A DNA stretch of 60,445 nucleotides. Source: Rhodoferax sp. (GTDB lineage Bacteria > Pseudomonadota > Gammaproteobacteria > Burkholderiales > Burkholderiaceae_C). The stretch lies in contig JAUXOA010000082.1 in the NCBI GenBank assembly GCA_030682475.1, forward strand, positions 1 through 60,445, written 5' to 3'. A program made the translations under genes and the position numbers. Shown piece after piece: positions 39,642 to 49,927 of this stretch (its first letter is position 1; every line of letters starts with the position of its first letter). Under the pieces are notes generated by a model, which was not told the DNA's origin, made no database searches, and worked only from the letters and a program-made list of their open reading frames with translations.

Positions 39642-42326
39642 TCAAATCACCACGTTGACCAGACGACCGGCCACGATGATGACCTTCTTGATCGCGGCAC
39701 CGTTGGACTGTTTCTGAAAAACTTCGCTGTTAAGGGCAATGCGCTCGATCGCTTCTTTGGATGCCCCAGACGGCACCACGATGGCGCCTCGGAGTTTTCC
39801 GTTGATCTGCAACATGAGCTCAATCTCATCCTGCTGTAGCGCAGATTCGTCCGCCTGGGGCCAGGGCGCGTCCAGCAAATCACCGTACTGTGCGGCGTAA
39901 GCCAGATCCACCCATAGCGCGTGCGTGAGGTGGGGGGTGGCCGGATAAATGCAGCGCAGCAGCATGCCAAAACCCTCTCGCAGCGCCGCCTGGCTGGCCT
40001 TGGCGCCATCGTCGCGGAAGTCTTCCAGTGCATTGAGCAGCTTCATCGCGCCCGACACCACCGTGTTGTACTGCATGCGCCGGTAGTCGTAATCGATCTG
40101 CTTGAACACCGTGTGGATTTCCAGTCGCAGGGCCTTGGCTTCCTTGTTAAATTCGATCTTGGCCCCCGCCTGCTGTGCGTCAGCCCCCGTGTTTTTAACC
40201 GTCGACAGCTTGACGCCAAAGTTCCAGACGCGGCGCAGGAAACGGTAGCTGCCTTCCACTGCCGCGTCGTTCCACTCCAGCGTGGCCTCGGGCGGGGCGG
40301 TGAACATGGTGTACAGGCGCGCCGTGTCGGCACCGTATTTTTCGATCAGGTTCTGCGGATCAACGCCGTTGTTCTTGCTCTTGCTCATGGTGCCCACACC
40401 CTCGTAGGTGATGGCTGTACCGGCTGGCAGCTCGCCCTTGGCTTGCCGGAGCTTGGCCCCCATCACCTTACCTGAAGCGTCGTGGATGTCTTCCACCTCA
40501 TGCGGCCAGAAGTACTCGATGCCACCCTTGTCGGCTTTGCGCGAATAAATGTGATTCAGCACCATGCCCTGGGTCAGCAGCTTGGTGAAGGGCTCGTCGA
40601 CCTTGACCAAGCCGAGATCGCGCATCACCTTGGTCCAGAAGCGCCCATACAGCAGATGCAGGATGGCATGCTCAATGCCACCGATGTACTGGTCCATCGG
40701 CATCCAGTAATCAGCGCCTTTGCCGACCATCGCCTGCTCGTTCTTCGGGTCGCAATAGCGCATGTAGTACCACGACGAATCGACAAAGGTGTCCATGGTG
40801 TCGGTCTCGCGCCGCGCTTCCTTGCCGCAGATCGGGCAGACCACGCCGGCATGGAAACCTACGTGCTTGTGCAGCGGGTTGCCGGAGCCGTCGGGCACGC
40901 AATCCTGCGGCAGCACCACCGGCAAGTCCTTCTCGGGCACCGGCACGGCGCCGTGCTCAGGGCAATGAATGATGGGAATCGGTGTGCCCCAATAGCGCTG
41001 GCGGCTGACGCCCCAGTCGCGCAGGCGCCAGGTCGTTTTCTTTTTGCCCAGGCCCTTGACCTGCAGGGCGTGGCTCACGGCATTGACCGCGTCCTTATAG
41101 GGCAAGCCACTGAAGCTGTCGGAATTGATGGTGACGCCGCGCTGCTTGTCGCCATACCAATCCTGCCACTGGTCGTAGTCGTACTCCAAGCCGTCGATCA
41201 GCACCACCTCAACGATGTCAATGCCGTATTTTTTGGCAAAAGCAAAGTCGCGCTCATCGTGCGCCGGTACCCCCATGACGGCGCCGTCGCCGTAACTCAT
41301 CAGTACGTAATTTCCGACCCAGAGTTCAATCTTGTGCCCGTTCAGGGGGTGCGTCACGTGCAAGCCGGTGGGCATGCCTTCTTTTTCCCGCACTGCCAGC
41401 TCGGCCTCAGTGGTGCCGCCTTTTTTGCACGCCTCAATGAAGGCGGCCAGTTTCGGCTGGGTCCGGGCGGCGTGGGTGGCCAGCGGGTGCTCGGGCGCGA
41501 CAGCACAAAATGTGACGCCCATGATGGTGTCGGCGCGGGTGGTGAAAACATACATCCGGCCACCGTCAATCAGTTGGCCGGCGGCGTCCGTAATCTCATG
41601 CGGGAAGGCAAAGCGCACGCCCTCAGACTTGCCAATCCAGTTTTCCTGCATCAGCTTGACACGCTCGGGCCAGCCCGGCAGACCAGTCTGCACGTGCTCA
41701 AGCAACTCTTGCGCGTAGTCGGTGATTTTGAGGTAATAACCCGGAATCTCGCGCTTCTCTACCGTGGCACCGGTGCGCCAGCCCTTGCCGTCGATCACCT
41801 GCTCGTTGGCCAGCACGGTCTGGTCTACCGGGTCCCAGTTGACGACCTGGGTCTTGCGGTAGGCGATGCCTTTTTCCAGCATCTTCAAAAACAGCCACTG
41901 GTTCCACTTGTAGTAGCTGGGGTCGCAGGTGGTGACCTCACGCGACCAGTCGATCGCCAGCCCCATGGCCTGCATCTGCGCCTTCATGTCGGCGATGTTC
42001 TGGTAAGTCCATTGGGCCGGCGGCACACCGTTTTTCATCGCGGCGTTTTCTGCCGGCAGGCCGAAAGCGTCCCAACCCATCGGCATCAGCACGTTGTAGC
42101 CCTTCATGCGCAGGTAGCGCGTCAGCATGTCGTTGATGGTGTAGTTGCGCACATGGCCCATGTGCAGCTTACCGCTCGGGTAGGGCAGCATGGAGCAGGC
42201 GTAGAACTTCTTCTTCGGATTACCCCGCGCGTCACGCGCGTCTTCCGTCACGCGGTAGGCGTCAACCGCCGTCCAGTGACTGCGGGCGGCTTTTTCGACG
42301 TCAAGATGCTGGTATTTTTCTTGCAT
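39642..42326 (-). CDS. leuS: leucyl-tRNA synthetase
   Basis: Charges tRNA-Leu. Of 894 residues, the class I signature is HMGH in [15 protein letters not shown] near 55, the editing domain (residues about 240-420) is complete, and the KMSKS loop is MSKSK near 647. [15 protein letters not shown] sequence ([12 protein letters not shown]) is intact. The upstream 250 bp holds no gene but several short repeats. Confidence 0.97.
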   Translation of the reverse strand: MQEKYQHLDVEKAARSHWTAVDAYRVTEDARDARGNPKKKFYACSMLPYPSGKLHMGHVRNYTINDMLTRYLRMKGYNVLMPMGWDAFGLPAENAAMKNGVPPAQWTYQNIADMKAQMQAMGLAIDWSREVTTCDPSYYKWNQWLFLKMLEKGIAYRKTQVVNWDPVDQTVLANEQVIDGKGWRTGATVEKREIPGYYLKITDYAQELLEHVQTGLPGWPERVKLMQENWIGKSEGVRFAFPHEITDAAGQLIDGGRMYVFTTRADTIMGVTFCAVAPEHPLATHAARTQPKLAAFIEACKKGGTTEAELAVREKEGMPTGLHVTHPLNGHKIELWVGNYVLMSYGDGAVMGVPAHDERDFAFAKKYGIDIVEVVLIDGLEYDYDQWQDWYGDKQRGVTINSDSFSGLPYKDAVNAVSHALQVKGLGKKKTTWRLRDWGVSRQRYWGTPIPIIHCPEHGAVPVPEKDLPVVLPQDCVPDGSGNPLHKHVGFHAGVVCPICGKEARRETDTMDTFVDSSWYYMRYCDPKNEQAMVGKGADYWMPMDQYIGGIEHAILHLLYGRFWTKVMRDLGLVKVDEPFTKLLTQGMVLNHIYSRKADKGGIEYFWPHEVEDIHDASGKVMGAKLRQAKGELPAGTAITYEGVGTMSKSKNNGVDPQNLIEKYGADTARLYTMFTAPPEATLEWNDAAVEGSYRFLRRVWNFGVKLSTVKNTGADAQQAGAKIEFNKEAKALRLEIHTVFKQIDYDYRRMQYNTVVSGAMKLLNALEDFRDDGAKASQAALREGFGMLLRCIYPATPHLTHALWVDLAYAAQYGDLLDAPWPQADESALQQDEIELMLQINGKLRGAIVVPSGASKEAIERIALNSEVFQKQSNGAAIKKVIIVAGRLVNVVI

Positions 42327-42377
42327 TTGGATTCACTCAGGCGATTACTGGATCGCAAACATCCAATTCTAGAGCTT

Positions 42378-42600
42378 GTGGGACAGACCGCAGCTACAAG
42401 CCGAGCAGATTGCGGGACAGACCGCAGCTACAAGCCGAACAGATTGCGGGACAGACCGCAGTTACGCGAAGCGAACCAGCTCTGTCCCCAACTTGAAACG
42501 GGATGTTGGTTGTCTGCCAGCTCTGTCCCCAACTGATCGTCAGATGTTGGATGTTCGCCAGCTCTGTCCCCAACATTTCAGGGAAGTTTGGGCTTGATTG
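42378..42600. repeat. tandem short repeats between exbD and leuS
   Basis: A 34-bp unit occurs at 42378-42411, 42412-42445 and, in part, from 42446. It is followed by a 41-bp unit starting at 42476, 42517 and 42558, each beginning CCAGCTCTGTCCCCAAC. GGGACAGA and TCTGTCCC at the ends are inverted. The piece 42446-42516 has an inverted copy at 47091-47175. These are REP-like elements; the last overlaps the 3' end of exbD. Confidence 0.75.
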
Positions 42601-43009
42601 CGGGGTCGGCCACAAAACCAATCCGGTTCAGGCCGGCTTTTTGTGCCGTCCCCATGACTTGCACAATCCGGCCGTAGGGCACGGCCGCATCGGCGCGCAG
42701 TTGCACCTCGGTCTCGGGATTCGATTGGGCGGTTTGCGCCAGCGTCCTTGCCAGTTCGGTCAAGTCAAGCGGCTGGTCGTTGAGGAAGGCTTGCCCGGAT
42801 TTATCCACCACCACCGTCACAGACCTGGGCGCAGCATCGGCTTGGGCGGCTTCCGTTTGGGGCAGGTCGAGCTTGATGGAGCTCGCCAGCAGCGGCGCCG
42901 TGATGATCAAAATCACCACCAGCACCAGCATCACGTCGACCAGCGGCGTCATGTTGATCTCGCTCATCGGCTGCGGGCCCGGGGTGCGCTCTAAACGGCC
43001 AAAAGACAT
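42578..43009 (-). CDS. ExbD/TolR family biopolymer transport protein
   Basis: A 143-residue inner-membrane protein with one N-terminal helix that carries the conserved Asp for proton use (MTPLVDVMLVLVVILIITAP, Asp near 25). A periplasmic domain follows. It pairs with the ExbB-type gene just upstream. No TonB or Tol gene is near, so it could drive TonB-dependent uptake or Tol-like envelope functions. The C-terminus is complete although REP-like sequence touches the stop. Confidence 0.93.
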   Translation of the reverse strand: MSFGRLERTPGPQPMSEINMTPLVDVMLVLVVILIITAPLLASSIKLDLPQTEAAQADAAPRSVTVVVDKSGQAFLNDQPLDLTELARTLAQTAQSNPETEVQLRADAAVPYGRIVQVMGTAQKAGLNRIGFVADPAIKPKLP

Positions 43010-43026
43010 GAGGGGCCCCGGTCAGC

Positions 43027-43680
43027 TTAAGCCGACCAAACGGGCTGGCTGGCGGCCAGCTCCCGAATATCGCGGGCAAACCCTTCCAGCTCGGCCTCAA
43101 TCCGCCCGATTGAGCGGCCCAGCACGTTGTAGGCCAGCACCGCCGGAATGGCCACTGCCAGGCCGGCCGCCGTCATGATGAGCGCCTCGCCCACCGGACC
43201 GGAGATTTTGTCGATCGTGACATGGCCAGCATTTGCAATGCCGATGAGCGCGTGATAAATGCCCCATACCGTGCCCAGCAGTCCGACAAAAGGCGCGGTG
43301 GCGCCGACGGTGGCCAGCAACACCTGGCCATACTGGAGTTTGGCCAAGGCTGCGTGCAAGGCATCGCGCAACACACGGGTCAACTGCTGCGACTTGTCAC
43401 CGGCCCCTGCCAGGGTGCCAGTCGCTTCAATTTTTGTAGCAACAACCATTGGAATGACAATATTTTCGCGGTCAAAAGCCTGCAATTTATGCAATGCCTC
43501 GTCAATCGAGGCGGATTGCCAGAACGCTGCCACGCAGCGCACCACATCAGCGCTGGCACGGTGCAGAAGCCACGACTTCCACAGGATGATGACCCAGCTG
43601 CCCACCGACATGGCCAGCAACAGCAGCGCCACCCCCTGGGTAACGCCATCGCCCTGCAACAATAACTGGGCCGCGTTCAT
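43027..43680 (-). CDS. MotA/TolQ/ExbB proton channel protein
   Basis: A 217-residue membrane protein with three hydrophobic helices (about residues 10-35, 105-130, 150-175). The conserved block [23 protein letters not shown] belongs to the TolQ/ExbB family. Its stop is 17 bases before the ExbD start and its own start overlaps the dapB stop by four bases, so the three genes are likely cotranscribed. Confidence 0.94.
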   Translation of the reverse strand: MNAAQLLLQGDGVTQGVALLLLAMSVGSWVIILWKSWLLHRASADVVRCVAAFWQSASIDEALHKLQAFDRENIVIPMVVATKIEATGTLAGAGDKSQQLTRVLRDALHAALAKLQYGQVLLATVGATAPFVGLLGTVWGIYHALIGIANAGHVTIDKISGPVGEALIMTAAGLAVAIPAVLAYNVLGRSIGRIEAELEGFARDIRELAASQPVWSA

Positions 43681-44492
43681 TTCAGTCTGAGCACGTCAAA
43701 CATGTCGAACAAGCCGGGTTTTTGGCTCCTGAGAAAACGCACGGCGCGCAGGCTGCCCTGGGCATAGGTGGCACGGCTGGACGCTTTGTGGCTAATCTCA
43801 ATGCGCTCACCGGTACCGGCAAACAGCACGGTGTGGTCGCCCACAATGTCGCCGCCCCGAATGGTGGCAAAACCAATGGAGGAGGGATCGCGTTCGCCGG
43901 TGATGCCCTGACGCGCATACACCGCGTAATCTTTCAGCTCACGCCCGACTGCGCCGGCAATCACCTCGCCCATTTTCAGCGCGGTGCCGGACGGCGCATC
44001 CACCTTGTGGCGGTGATGCGCCTCGATGATTTCAATGTCATAGCCGGTGGCCAGGGCCTTGGCCGCCATTTCAAGCAGCTTGAGTGTGACGTTGACACCG
44101 ACACTCATGTTGGGTGCCATCACAATGGCGATGTCCTGGGCCGCGGCGGCGATCTCGGCCTTCTGCATGTCGCTGAATCCGGTGGTGCCAATCACCACAT
44201 TGACACCCAATTCCCGGCAAACCCGCAAATGGGACAGCGTCCCTTCAGGCCGGGTGAAATCAATCAGGACATGGGCGTTTTTCAGTCCCAAGCTCAAGTC
44301 CGCCGTGATCGCCACGCCGCTTATCTGCCCGAGAAACGCCATCGCGTCGGCACCCATGGCGGGGCTGGCAGCGACCTCAAGCGCTCCGGCCAGTTCACAA
44401 TCATCGGCCGCCCGAACCGCCTCGATCAGCATCTGCCCCATGCGCCCGCTGGCGCCCGCTACTGTGATCCGATGGGTCATGCTTTCAGTCAT
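43677..44492 (-). CDS. dapB: 4-hydroxy-tetrahydrodipicolinate reductase
   Basis: Lysine and diaminopimelate biosynthesis. Of 271 residues, the NAD(P)-binding GASGRMGQ is near 14 and the catalytic [16 protein letters not shown] block near 160. An in-frame Met at residue 5 (MTHRITVAG) is an alternative start. It lies 16 bases downstream of bamE. Confidence 0.96.
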   Translation of the reverse strand: MTESMTHRITVAGASGRMGQMLIEAVRAADDCELAGALEVAASPAMGADAMAFLGQISGVAITADLSLGLKNAHVLIDFTRPEGTLSHLRVCRELGVNVVIGTTGFSDMQKAEIAAAAQDIAIVMAPNMSVGVNVTLKLLEMAAKALATGYDIEIIEAHHRHKVDAPSGTALKMGEVIAGAVGRELKDYAVYARQGITGERDPSSIGFATIRGGDIVGDHTVLFAGTGERIEISHKASSRATYAQGSLRAVRFLRSQKPGLFDMFDVLRLK

Positions 44493-44508
44493 AGCGCAAA
44501 GGCAGCGA

Positions 44509-45051
44509 TTAGCGGCCTACAGGCTCCAACGACGGGTAGCTTGCCGGCAAAGGCGGCAGCGGCTTGGGTTCGGCACTTTTTGCCGGGACCGGCAACTGCT
44601 TCAAGCTCTCTTCAGACATCTCAAGCACCGGTACCGTTCCCGCTTTCCGCCCCGAATCCAGCGAGGCTACAAACTCGGCTTCGGTCGGCAAGGCATCGGC
44701 TTCAATCCGCTCCAGCGCGTCACCTTTGAAAAACACGGTGACTTTGCGCGCCTGGGGCTCCAACCCCTGCCGCTTGAAGGTGAAAACATAGTCCCAACGG
44801 TCGGCATGGAAAATACTGGTCAGCAAAGGGGTGCCCAGAATATCGCGAACCTGCGTCCGGCTCATGCCCGGCTTGAGCGCAGCAGCTTGTTCTTTCGACA
44901 CAAAATTGCCCTGGACAATGTCCATTTTGTACGGTGTAACCCAACCGGCAATATTGTGGCTGGCCCCATTCAGGCTGCCACAGGCCGCCAGGCTTGCGCT
45001 GGCGACCAAGAGCAGGCTCAAACGGACACGACGACGTTGAAGATCAGACAT
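44509..45051 (-). CDS. bamE: outer membrane protein assembly factor BamE
   Basis: Lipoprotein of the Bam complex. Of 180 residues, it has a signal peptide with lipobox LAAC (Cys near 24), the SmpA/OmlA fold with [18 protein letters not shown] near 60, and WDYVFTF. Beyond the usual domain there is a Pro-rich tail ([15 protein letters not shown]) of some 50 residues, longer than in E. coli. The start ATG is at 45049-45051; fur is divergent 85 bp away. Confidence 0.94.
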   Translation of the reverse strand: MSDLQRRRVRLSLLLVASASLAACGSLNGASHNIAGWVTPYKMDIVQGNFVSKEQAAALKPGMSRTQVRDILGTPLLTSIFHADRWDYVFTFKRQGLEPQARKVTVFFKGDALERIEADALPTEAEFVASLDSGRKAGTVPVLEMSEESLKQLPVPAKSAEPKPLPPLPASYPSLEPVGR

Positions 45052-45136
45052 GATGTGAGGTGTGGCGATATGATCAACCCATTGTACCGGCTGTACCTGC
45101 GGGGGCAGCCTGCCTGCTGGCAAGAGAGAAAGCTCC

Positions 45137-45583
45137 ATGACCAATATTGACGAACTTAAAAGCACCGGACTCAAGGCGACCTTGCCCCGGCTGAAAATAC
45201 TGGAGATTTTTCAGAAGGGGGCGCAGCGGCACATGACGGCCGAGGATGTATTCCGCGTTTTGCTGGAGGACCGCTCGGATGTCGGTTTGGCCACGGTTTA
45301 CCGTGTGTTGGCCCAGTTCGAGCAAGCCGACATTCTGAGCCGCAGCCATTTTGAGAGCGGCAAAGCGGTCTATGAGCTCAATGAGGGGCAGCACCACGAC
45401 CATCTGGTGTGCCTGGATTGCGGCAAGGTGGAAGAGTTTTACGATGCAGAAATTGAACAACGTCAGCACGCAGTCGCCAAAACCAAGGGCTTTGCCATCG
45501 CCGACCACGCTCTGAGCCTCTACGCCCACTGCACCAGGGACAAGTGTCCGACCCGGCCGGTATCGACACGCGGCCAGGATTAA
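45137..45583 (+). CDS. fur: ferric uptake regulator Fur
   Basis: A 148-residue iron-dependent repressor. It has an N-terminal winged helix (LKATLPRLKILEIF, then VGLATVYRVLAQFEQADIL) and the metal site HHDHLVCLDCGKVEEF near 86-100. A further Cys in CTRDKCPT is near the end. The gene is divergent from bamE and convergent with hprK. The bamE-fur pairing is standard in Betaproteobacteria. Confidence 0.96.
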   Translation: MTNIDELKSTGLKATLPRLKILEIFQKGAQRHMTAEDVFRVLLEDRSDVGLATVYRVLAQFEQADILSRSHFESGKAVYELNEGQHHDHLVCLDCGKVEEFYDAEIEQRQHAVAKTKGFAIADHALSLYAHCTRDKCPTRPVSTRGQD

Positions 45584-45611
45584 GAGCAGCGCCAGCCGCC
45601 GCTGCCAGGCC

Positions 45612-46562
45612 TTATTCAGCCGGGTCCATGGCTTTGCGGTGGCGCTCGACAAACTCCTGGTAAGTGTCAATACCGCGCAGTTGGAGAATGGTATTTCGTA
45701 CCGCTGCTTCCACCAGCACGGCAAGGTTGCGGCCCGCCACCACCTGAATCACCACTTTTCGCACGGGAACACCCAGCACGTCCTGGGTCAACGGTTCATG
45801 GGGGATGCGTTCGTACTCGCGCTCCAGCGTTTCGCGGCGCACCAGATGCACGATCAGCTTGAGCCTCATTTTGCGCCGCACCGCTATTTCACCAAAGATG
45901 CACCGGATATCGAGCAGGCCGATACCCCGCACTTCCATCAGGTTCATCAGCAACTCGGGGCAGCGGCCCTCGATGGTGTTCTGATTGATCCGAAACAGGT
46001 CCACTGCATCGTCGGCCACCAGGCCATTGCCACGCGAGATCAGCTCCAGCCCCAACTCGCTTTTTCCAAGCCCCGATTCGCCGGTAATCAGCACGCCCAT
46101 GCCGAGAATATCCATGAACACGCCATGCGCTGTGCTGCGGTCCGCAAAATGCTTGGACAGGTAGGCGCGCAGCACATCAATCACAAATGCCGATGAGCCC
46201 TGCGTGGCGAACATGGGAATCTGGGCTTGTTCGCACATCGACAGCAGAGCTACCGGCGCGGCCTGCCCATCGGCCAGAACCAGCACTGGCGGCTCCAGCG
46301 TGACAATGCGGGAAATCCGGCGGGCGCAGTCTTCCGGCGTGCCGTTGGTAAGGTAGGAAATCTCGCGTGACCCCAGGATCTGGACGCGGTAAGGATGAAT
46401 GTAATTGAGGTAGCCGACCAGATCTGCCCCGGAGGTGGCGGCACGGACCGCAACCTCATCAAAGCGGCGCTCCGACGCGCCCAGACCCGCCAGCCACTCC
46501 CACTTCAGGGTGTCACGAAACACCTCGAACAATACATCGGCGCTGACGACAGTAGGCTTCAC
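45612..46562 (-). CDS. hprK: HPr kinase/phosphorylase
   Basis: Phosphorylates and dephosphorylates HPr on a serine. Of 316 residues, the P-loop [15 protein letters not shown] is near 160, and the capsule block [16 protein letters not shown] near 208 is the family signature. It lies downstream of ptsN in the conserved nitrogen-PTS cluster. Confidence 0.96.
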   Translation of the reverse strand: MKPTVVSADVLFEVFRDTLKWEWLAGLGASERRFDEVAVRAATSGADLVGYLNYIHPYRVQILGSREISYLTNGTPEDCARRISRIVTLEPPVLVLADGQAAPVALLSMCEQAQIPMFATQGSSAFVIDVLRAYLSKHFADRSTAHGVFMDILGMGVLITGESGLGKSELGLELISRGNGLVADDAVDLFRINQNTIEGRCPELLMNLMEVRGIGLLDIRCIFGEIAVRRKMRLKLIVHLVRRETLEREYERIPHEPLTQDVLGVPVRKVVIQVVAGRNLAVLVEAAVRNTILQLRGIDTYQEFVERHRKAMDPAE

Positions 46563-46589
46563 GTCGACTCCAGTAGTTGCAGGCAGTGA

Positions 46590-47057
46590 TCAGGCCAGTT
46601 GCGCCGATTGCCAACTGGCAACGAGGCCATGCAGATCGACCGGGCTGGCACTGGCGGCAAGTTTTTCACGCAAGCCCGCATCGCTGAGCATTTCGGCAAT
46701 TTCCGACAGGATTTCCAGATGCTTTTGCGTCGCCGCCTCGGGCACCAGCAGAAAAATCAGCAGACTGACCGCTTGCTCGTCAGGCGCATCAAAACCTATG
46801 GGTTGTGCCAATTGGAAGATCGCTGCCATGGGCGCTTTGAGGCCCTTGATGCGTCCATGCGGAATGGCAACGCCATGGCCCAGGCCGGTCGATCCCAGAC
46901 GCTCCCGGGAAAACAGGCTGTCGGTGACCAGTGAACGGCTCAGGCCGTGCAGGTTTTCAAACAGCAGGCCGGCTTCTTCAAAAGTCCTTTTTTTGCTGGT
47001 GGCCTCAACATGCACAAGCACTTGTGCAACGGGCAGGATGGACGCGAGTCGATTCAT
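46590..47057 (-). CDS. ptsN: PTS IIA-like nitrogen-regulatory protein
   Basis: A 155-residue EIIA(Ntr) protein. The phosphorylated His is in GHGVAIPHGRIKG near 73. The ATG at 47055-47057 (MNRLASILPVAQV) gives the family start; the longer frame upstream runs through a REP-like element. It receives phosphate from the PtsP-NPr chain and controls nitrogen and potassium functions in other bacteria. Confidence 0.94.
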   Translation of the reverse strand: MNRLASILPVAQVLVHVEATSKKRTFEEAGLLFENLHGLSRSLVTDSLFSRERLGSTGLGHGVAIPHGRIKGLKAPMAAIFQLAQPIGFDAPDEQAVSLLIFLLVPEAATQKHLEILSEIAEMLSDAGLREKLAASASPVDLHGLVASWQSAQLA

Positions 47058-47090
47058 GATGGGGTGGCAGATTATGCACTCAAGCCATTT

Positions 47091-47209
47091 GGGGACAGAG
47101 CTGGCGAACACCCAACATCCCGTTTCAAGTTGAGGACAGAGCTGGTTCGCTTCGCGTAACTGCGGTCTGTCCCGCAAGATTTCAGAGAACCGCCCGCTTG
47201 CGCGGGCGG
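47091..47209. repeat. inverted copy of the 42.4-kb repeat plus a GC hairpin
   Basis: 47091-47175 is the inverted copy of 42446-42516 with one or two mismatches. A hairpin follows at 47190-47209 (CCGCCCGC, loop TTGC, GCGGGCGG). Both lie between hpf and ptsN; the hairpin lacks a T run in either direction, so it is at most a weak terminator. Confidence 0.7.
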
Positions 47210-47235
47210 CTGGGTTGGGATTCAGGCTGGTGGTC

Positions 47236-47565
47236 TCACATCAATCGTTTCGGCGCATCGTGATGATGATCCTTCAGACGGTCTTTGTGTCGAACGACCT
47301 GGCGATCAAGTTTGTCCACTAATTCATCCACGGCAGCGTACAAATCGGCGTGTGAGCTCTCGGCAAATATGTCGCTGCCCTTGACATGAATATTGCACTC
47401 CGCTCGTTGCCTTCCCTCTTTCTCCTTTTGTTTCTCCACAGTAAGGAGCACTTTGACATCGACCACCTGGTCAAAATGTCGAATGATTCGATCAAGCTTG
47501 GTCGTAACGTAACTGCGCAGGGCTGGGGTGACTTCGAGGTGATGACCGCTGATCGTTAAGTTCAT
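47236..47565 (-). CDS. hpf: ribosome hibernation-promoting factor (short form)
   Basis: A 109-residue protein that binds idle ribosomes. The start [17 protein letters not shown] (ATG at 47563-47565) and [15 protein letters not shown] are family blocks; [23 protein letters not shown] follows. It lacks the long C-terminal dimerisation domain. The usual upstream neighbour rpoN is not here; instead a divergent corA follows after a 259-bp gap with a REP-like palindrome. Confidence 0.93.
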   Translation of the reverse strand: MNLTISGHHLEVTPALRSYVTTKLDRIIRHFDQVVDVKVLLTVEKQKEKEGRQRAECNIHVKGSDIFAESSHADLYAAVDELVDKLDRQVVRHKDRLKDHHHDAPKRLM

Positions 47566-47784
47566 AAATATCCTCCGGTTGCTCTCTGGGTTGAAAAAGT
47601 TGCCCACGGAGTGCAGACAACACGAAAACCAAAACTCAAAAAACACTGTCGACGAATTCACTATGCCCCCGATAGGTTGGAAATGCAATTCTTTTTATTG
47701 ACGCGATGCAGCAAAATCAGAATTTTTAACATTTTTCGCCGACACAGGACTGCGCTGCAATGCGATAATTCTGCCACATTGACG

Positions 47785-47801
47785 CCCCAATTTAATTGGG
47801 G
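47785..47801. repeat. REP-like palindrome upstream of corA
   Basis: CCCCAATTTAATTGGGG is a perfect 17-base palindrome followed by GTCAGATTCCAATTAAAT, a sequence typical of dispersed repeats in Proteobacteria. It ends 23 bases before the corA start, inside its leader. Confidence 0.6.
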
Positions 47802-47824
47802 TCAGATTCCAATTAAATAGCCCC

Positions 47825-48811
47825 ATGCTCAATATCTTCACGCTTGCCAATGGTCGGCTCTTCCAGGAAGAGATCGAGTCGTTGGAAGAACTGTCCAAAT
47901 TCCAGCCGATCTGGGTCGATCTGGAGTCCCCCACGCTCGAGGAAAAGCGCTGGGTCAAGCAGTACTACGGGCTGTCCATCCCGGAAGATGCGATGGACGA
48001 GGACATCGAGGAATCTGCCCGCTTTTACAAGGAAGACAACGGCGAGTTGCACATTCGCAGCGACTTCCTGGTGGCCGACGACGCCGAACCCCATACTGTG
48101 CGGGTCGCCTTCATCCTGAACCTGGAGAATGATGAACTCAAGAGCAAGGGCGTGCTGTTTTCCATTCACGATGAAGACGTGCCGGTGTTCCGTCTGCTGC
48201 GTATGCGGGCACGCCGTGCGCCGGGTCTGATTGAAGACGCCAAGGAAGTCCTGCTCAAGCTCTTTGATGCCGACGCCGAATACTCGGCCGACACGCTGGA
48301 GGGTATTTACGACGAGCTGGAGAAAGTCAGTAAAAAGGTGCTCTCGGGCGATATGACCGATGCCTTGGCAGGCGAGGTGCTGGGTGCCATTGCCCGCCAT
48401 GAGGACATGAGCGGACGCATTCGCCGCAATGCGATGGATACGCGCCGCGCCGTAAGTTTCATGATGCGCAGCAAAATGCTCAACAGCGAGCAGTTTGAAG
48501 AGGCGCGTCTGATTCTGCGTGATATCGACTCGCTCGATTCGCACACCGCTTTCCTGTTCGACAAGATCAACTTCCTGATGGACGCCACGGTCGGTTTCAT
48601 CAACATCAACCAGAACAAGATCATCAAGATTTTCTCGGTCGCCAGTGTCGCGCTGCTGCCACCCACACTGATCGCCAGCCTGTATGGCATGAACTTCAAG
48701 TACATGCCCGAACTGGATTGGTCCATGGGCTACCCGTACGCACTGGCGTTGATGGCGGCCAGTGCGATCGTGCCGATGTGGTACTTCAGAAAGCGCGGCT
48801 GGTTGAAGTGA
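47825..48811 (+). CDS. corA: CorA magnesium/cobalt transporter
   Basis: A 328-residue channel with a large acidic cytoplasmic N-terminal domain and two C-terminal helices. The signature YGMNFKYMPEL near 287 contains GMN. No clear Shine-Dalgarno is seen before the ATG, because a repeat element occupies the leader. Its stop overlaps the GTG start of mtnA. Confidence 0.95.
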   Translation: MLNIFTLANGRLFQEEIESLEELSKFQPIWVDLESPTLEEKRWVKQYYGLSIPEDAMDEDIEESARFYKEDNGELHIRSDFLVADDAEPHTVRVAFILNLENDELKSKGVLFSIHDEDVPVFRLLRMRARRAPGLIEDAKEVLLKLFDADAEYSADTLEGIYDELEKVSKKVLSGDMTDALAGEVLGAIARHEDMSGRIRRNAMDTRRAVSFMMRSKMLNSEQFEEARLILRDIDSLDSHTAFLFDKINFLMDATVGFININQNKIIKIFSVASVALLPPTLIASLYGMNFKYMPELDWSMGYPYALALMAASAIVPMWYFRKRGWLK

Positions 48812-49914
48812 AGGTCGGTGGCAAAGCCTATCGCACCATCTGGCTCAAAGCTGACGACGAGCGCGTGGTGCAGGTGATTGACCAGCAAAAACTCCCGCAC
48901 GCGTTCGACATCCTGGATTTGCGCTCGGTCGACGACATGTGCCGCGCCATCCGTGACATGACGGTGCGCGGTGCCGGCCTGATTGGCGCCAGCGCCGGTT
49001 TTGGCATGTACCTGGCCACACTGCAAGCGAGCGATGCCAACTTCGACGCCTTCGTGGCACAGGCCGCCGCCAAGCTCAAGGCGACCCGGCCGACCGCTTC
49101 CAACCTGGCGTGGGCGGTCGAACGCATGCATCGCGCCATCGACTGTGGCGCCACCCCCGCAGATCGGCGCCACCTGGCCAAACTGGAGGCGCTGGCGATT
49201 GCCGATGAAGACGCCGCTCATTGCCGCCGCATTGGCGAGCACGGTGTCGGCCTGATCGCCGACCTGGCAGCGCGCAAGCACGGCGCGCCGGTCAACATCC
49301 TGACCCACTGCAACGCCGGCTGGCTGGCGTTTGTCGATGTCGGCTCGGCCACGGCGCCGATCTATGCGGCGCACGAGGCCGGCATCGCGCTGCACGTCTG
49401 GGTCGATGAAACCCGGCCCCGCAACCAGGGTGCCAGCCTGACCGCCTGGGAACTGGCGCAGCATGGCGTGGCGCACACCCTGATTGCCGACAACGCCGGT
49501 GGCCACCTGATGCAGCACGGCATGGTGGACCTGGTCATCACCGGTGCCGACCGCGTGACCCGCGATGGCGATGTGGCCAACAAGATCGGCACCTACTTGA
49601 AGGCGCTCGCAGCGCGCGACAACGGCGTGCCGTTCTACGTGGCGCTGCCCTCCTCCACCTTTGACTTCGGGCTGCGCGACGGCGTGGCCAACATCCCGAT
49701 TGAGGAGCGTGATGCGAGTGAGGTGCGCTTTGTGGCCGGCAAGACCGACAGCGGCGCCGTCGCGGCAGTACAGATCTGTCCGGATGCCACGCCCGCACGC
49801 AACTGGGGCTTTGACGTGACACCCGCACGCCTGGTGACCCAATTGCTGTGCGAGCGCGGCCTCTGTGACGCCAGCGAAGCCGGCATTTTGTCGCTGTTTC
49901 CCGAGCAGCGCTGA
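48808..49914 (+). CDS. mtnA: S-methyl-5-thioribose-1-phosphate isomerase
   Basis: Converts methylthioribose 1-phosphate to methylthioribulose 1-phosphate. Of 368 residues, the catalytic Cys lies in ILTHCNAGWLAFV near 166 and the catalytic Asp in ITGADRVTRDGDVANKIGTY near 245. MTVRGAGLIGASAGFGM near 52 binds the phosphate. The start is the GTG at 48808, overlapping the corA stop (GTGA), since the longer frame runs inside corA. First of three methylthioadenosine salvage genes. Confidence 0.95.
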   Translation: MKVGGKAYRTIWLKADDERVVQVIDQQKLPHAFDILDLRSVDDMCRAIRDMTVRGAGLIGASAGFGMYLATLQASDANFDAFVAQAAAKLKATRPTASNLAWAVERMHRAIDCGATPADRRHLAKLEALAIADEDAAHCRRIGEHGVGLIADLAARKHGAPVNILTHCNAGWLAFVDVGSATAPIYAAHEAGIALHVWVDETRPRNQGASLTAWELAQHGVAHTLIADNAGGHLMQHGMVDLVITGADRVTRDGDVANKIGTYLKALAARDNGVPFYVALPSSTFDFGLRDGVANIPIEERDASEVRFVAGKTDSGAVAAVQICPDATPARNWGFDVTPARLVTQLLCERGLCDASEAGILSLFPEQR

Positions 49915-49927
49915 GCGGGGAGCGGCG

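Noticed and set aside
40482-42536. 684-codon open frame on the plus strand
   Set aside because: It is antisense to leuS, has no family features, and arises from the GC-rich third positions of leuS.
42378-42600. Tandem repeats considered as a CRISPR array
   Set aside because: Units are directly adjacent or have repeated spacers, there are only about three of each, and no cas genes are near.
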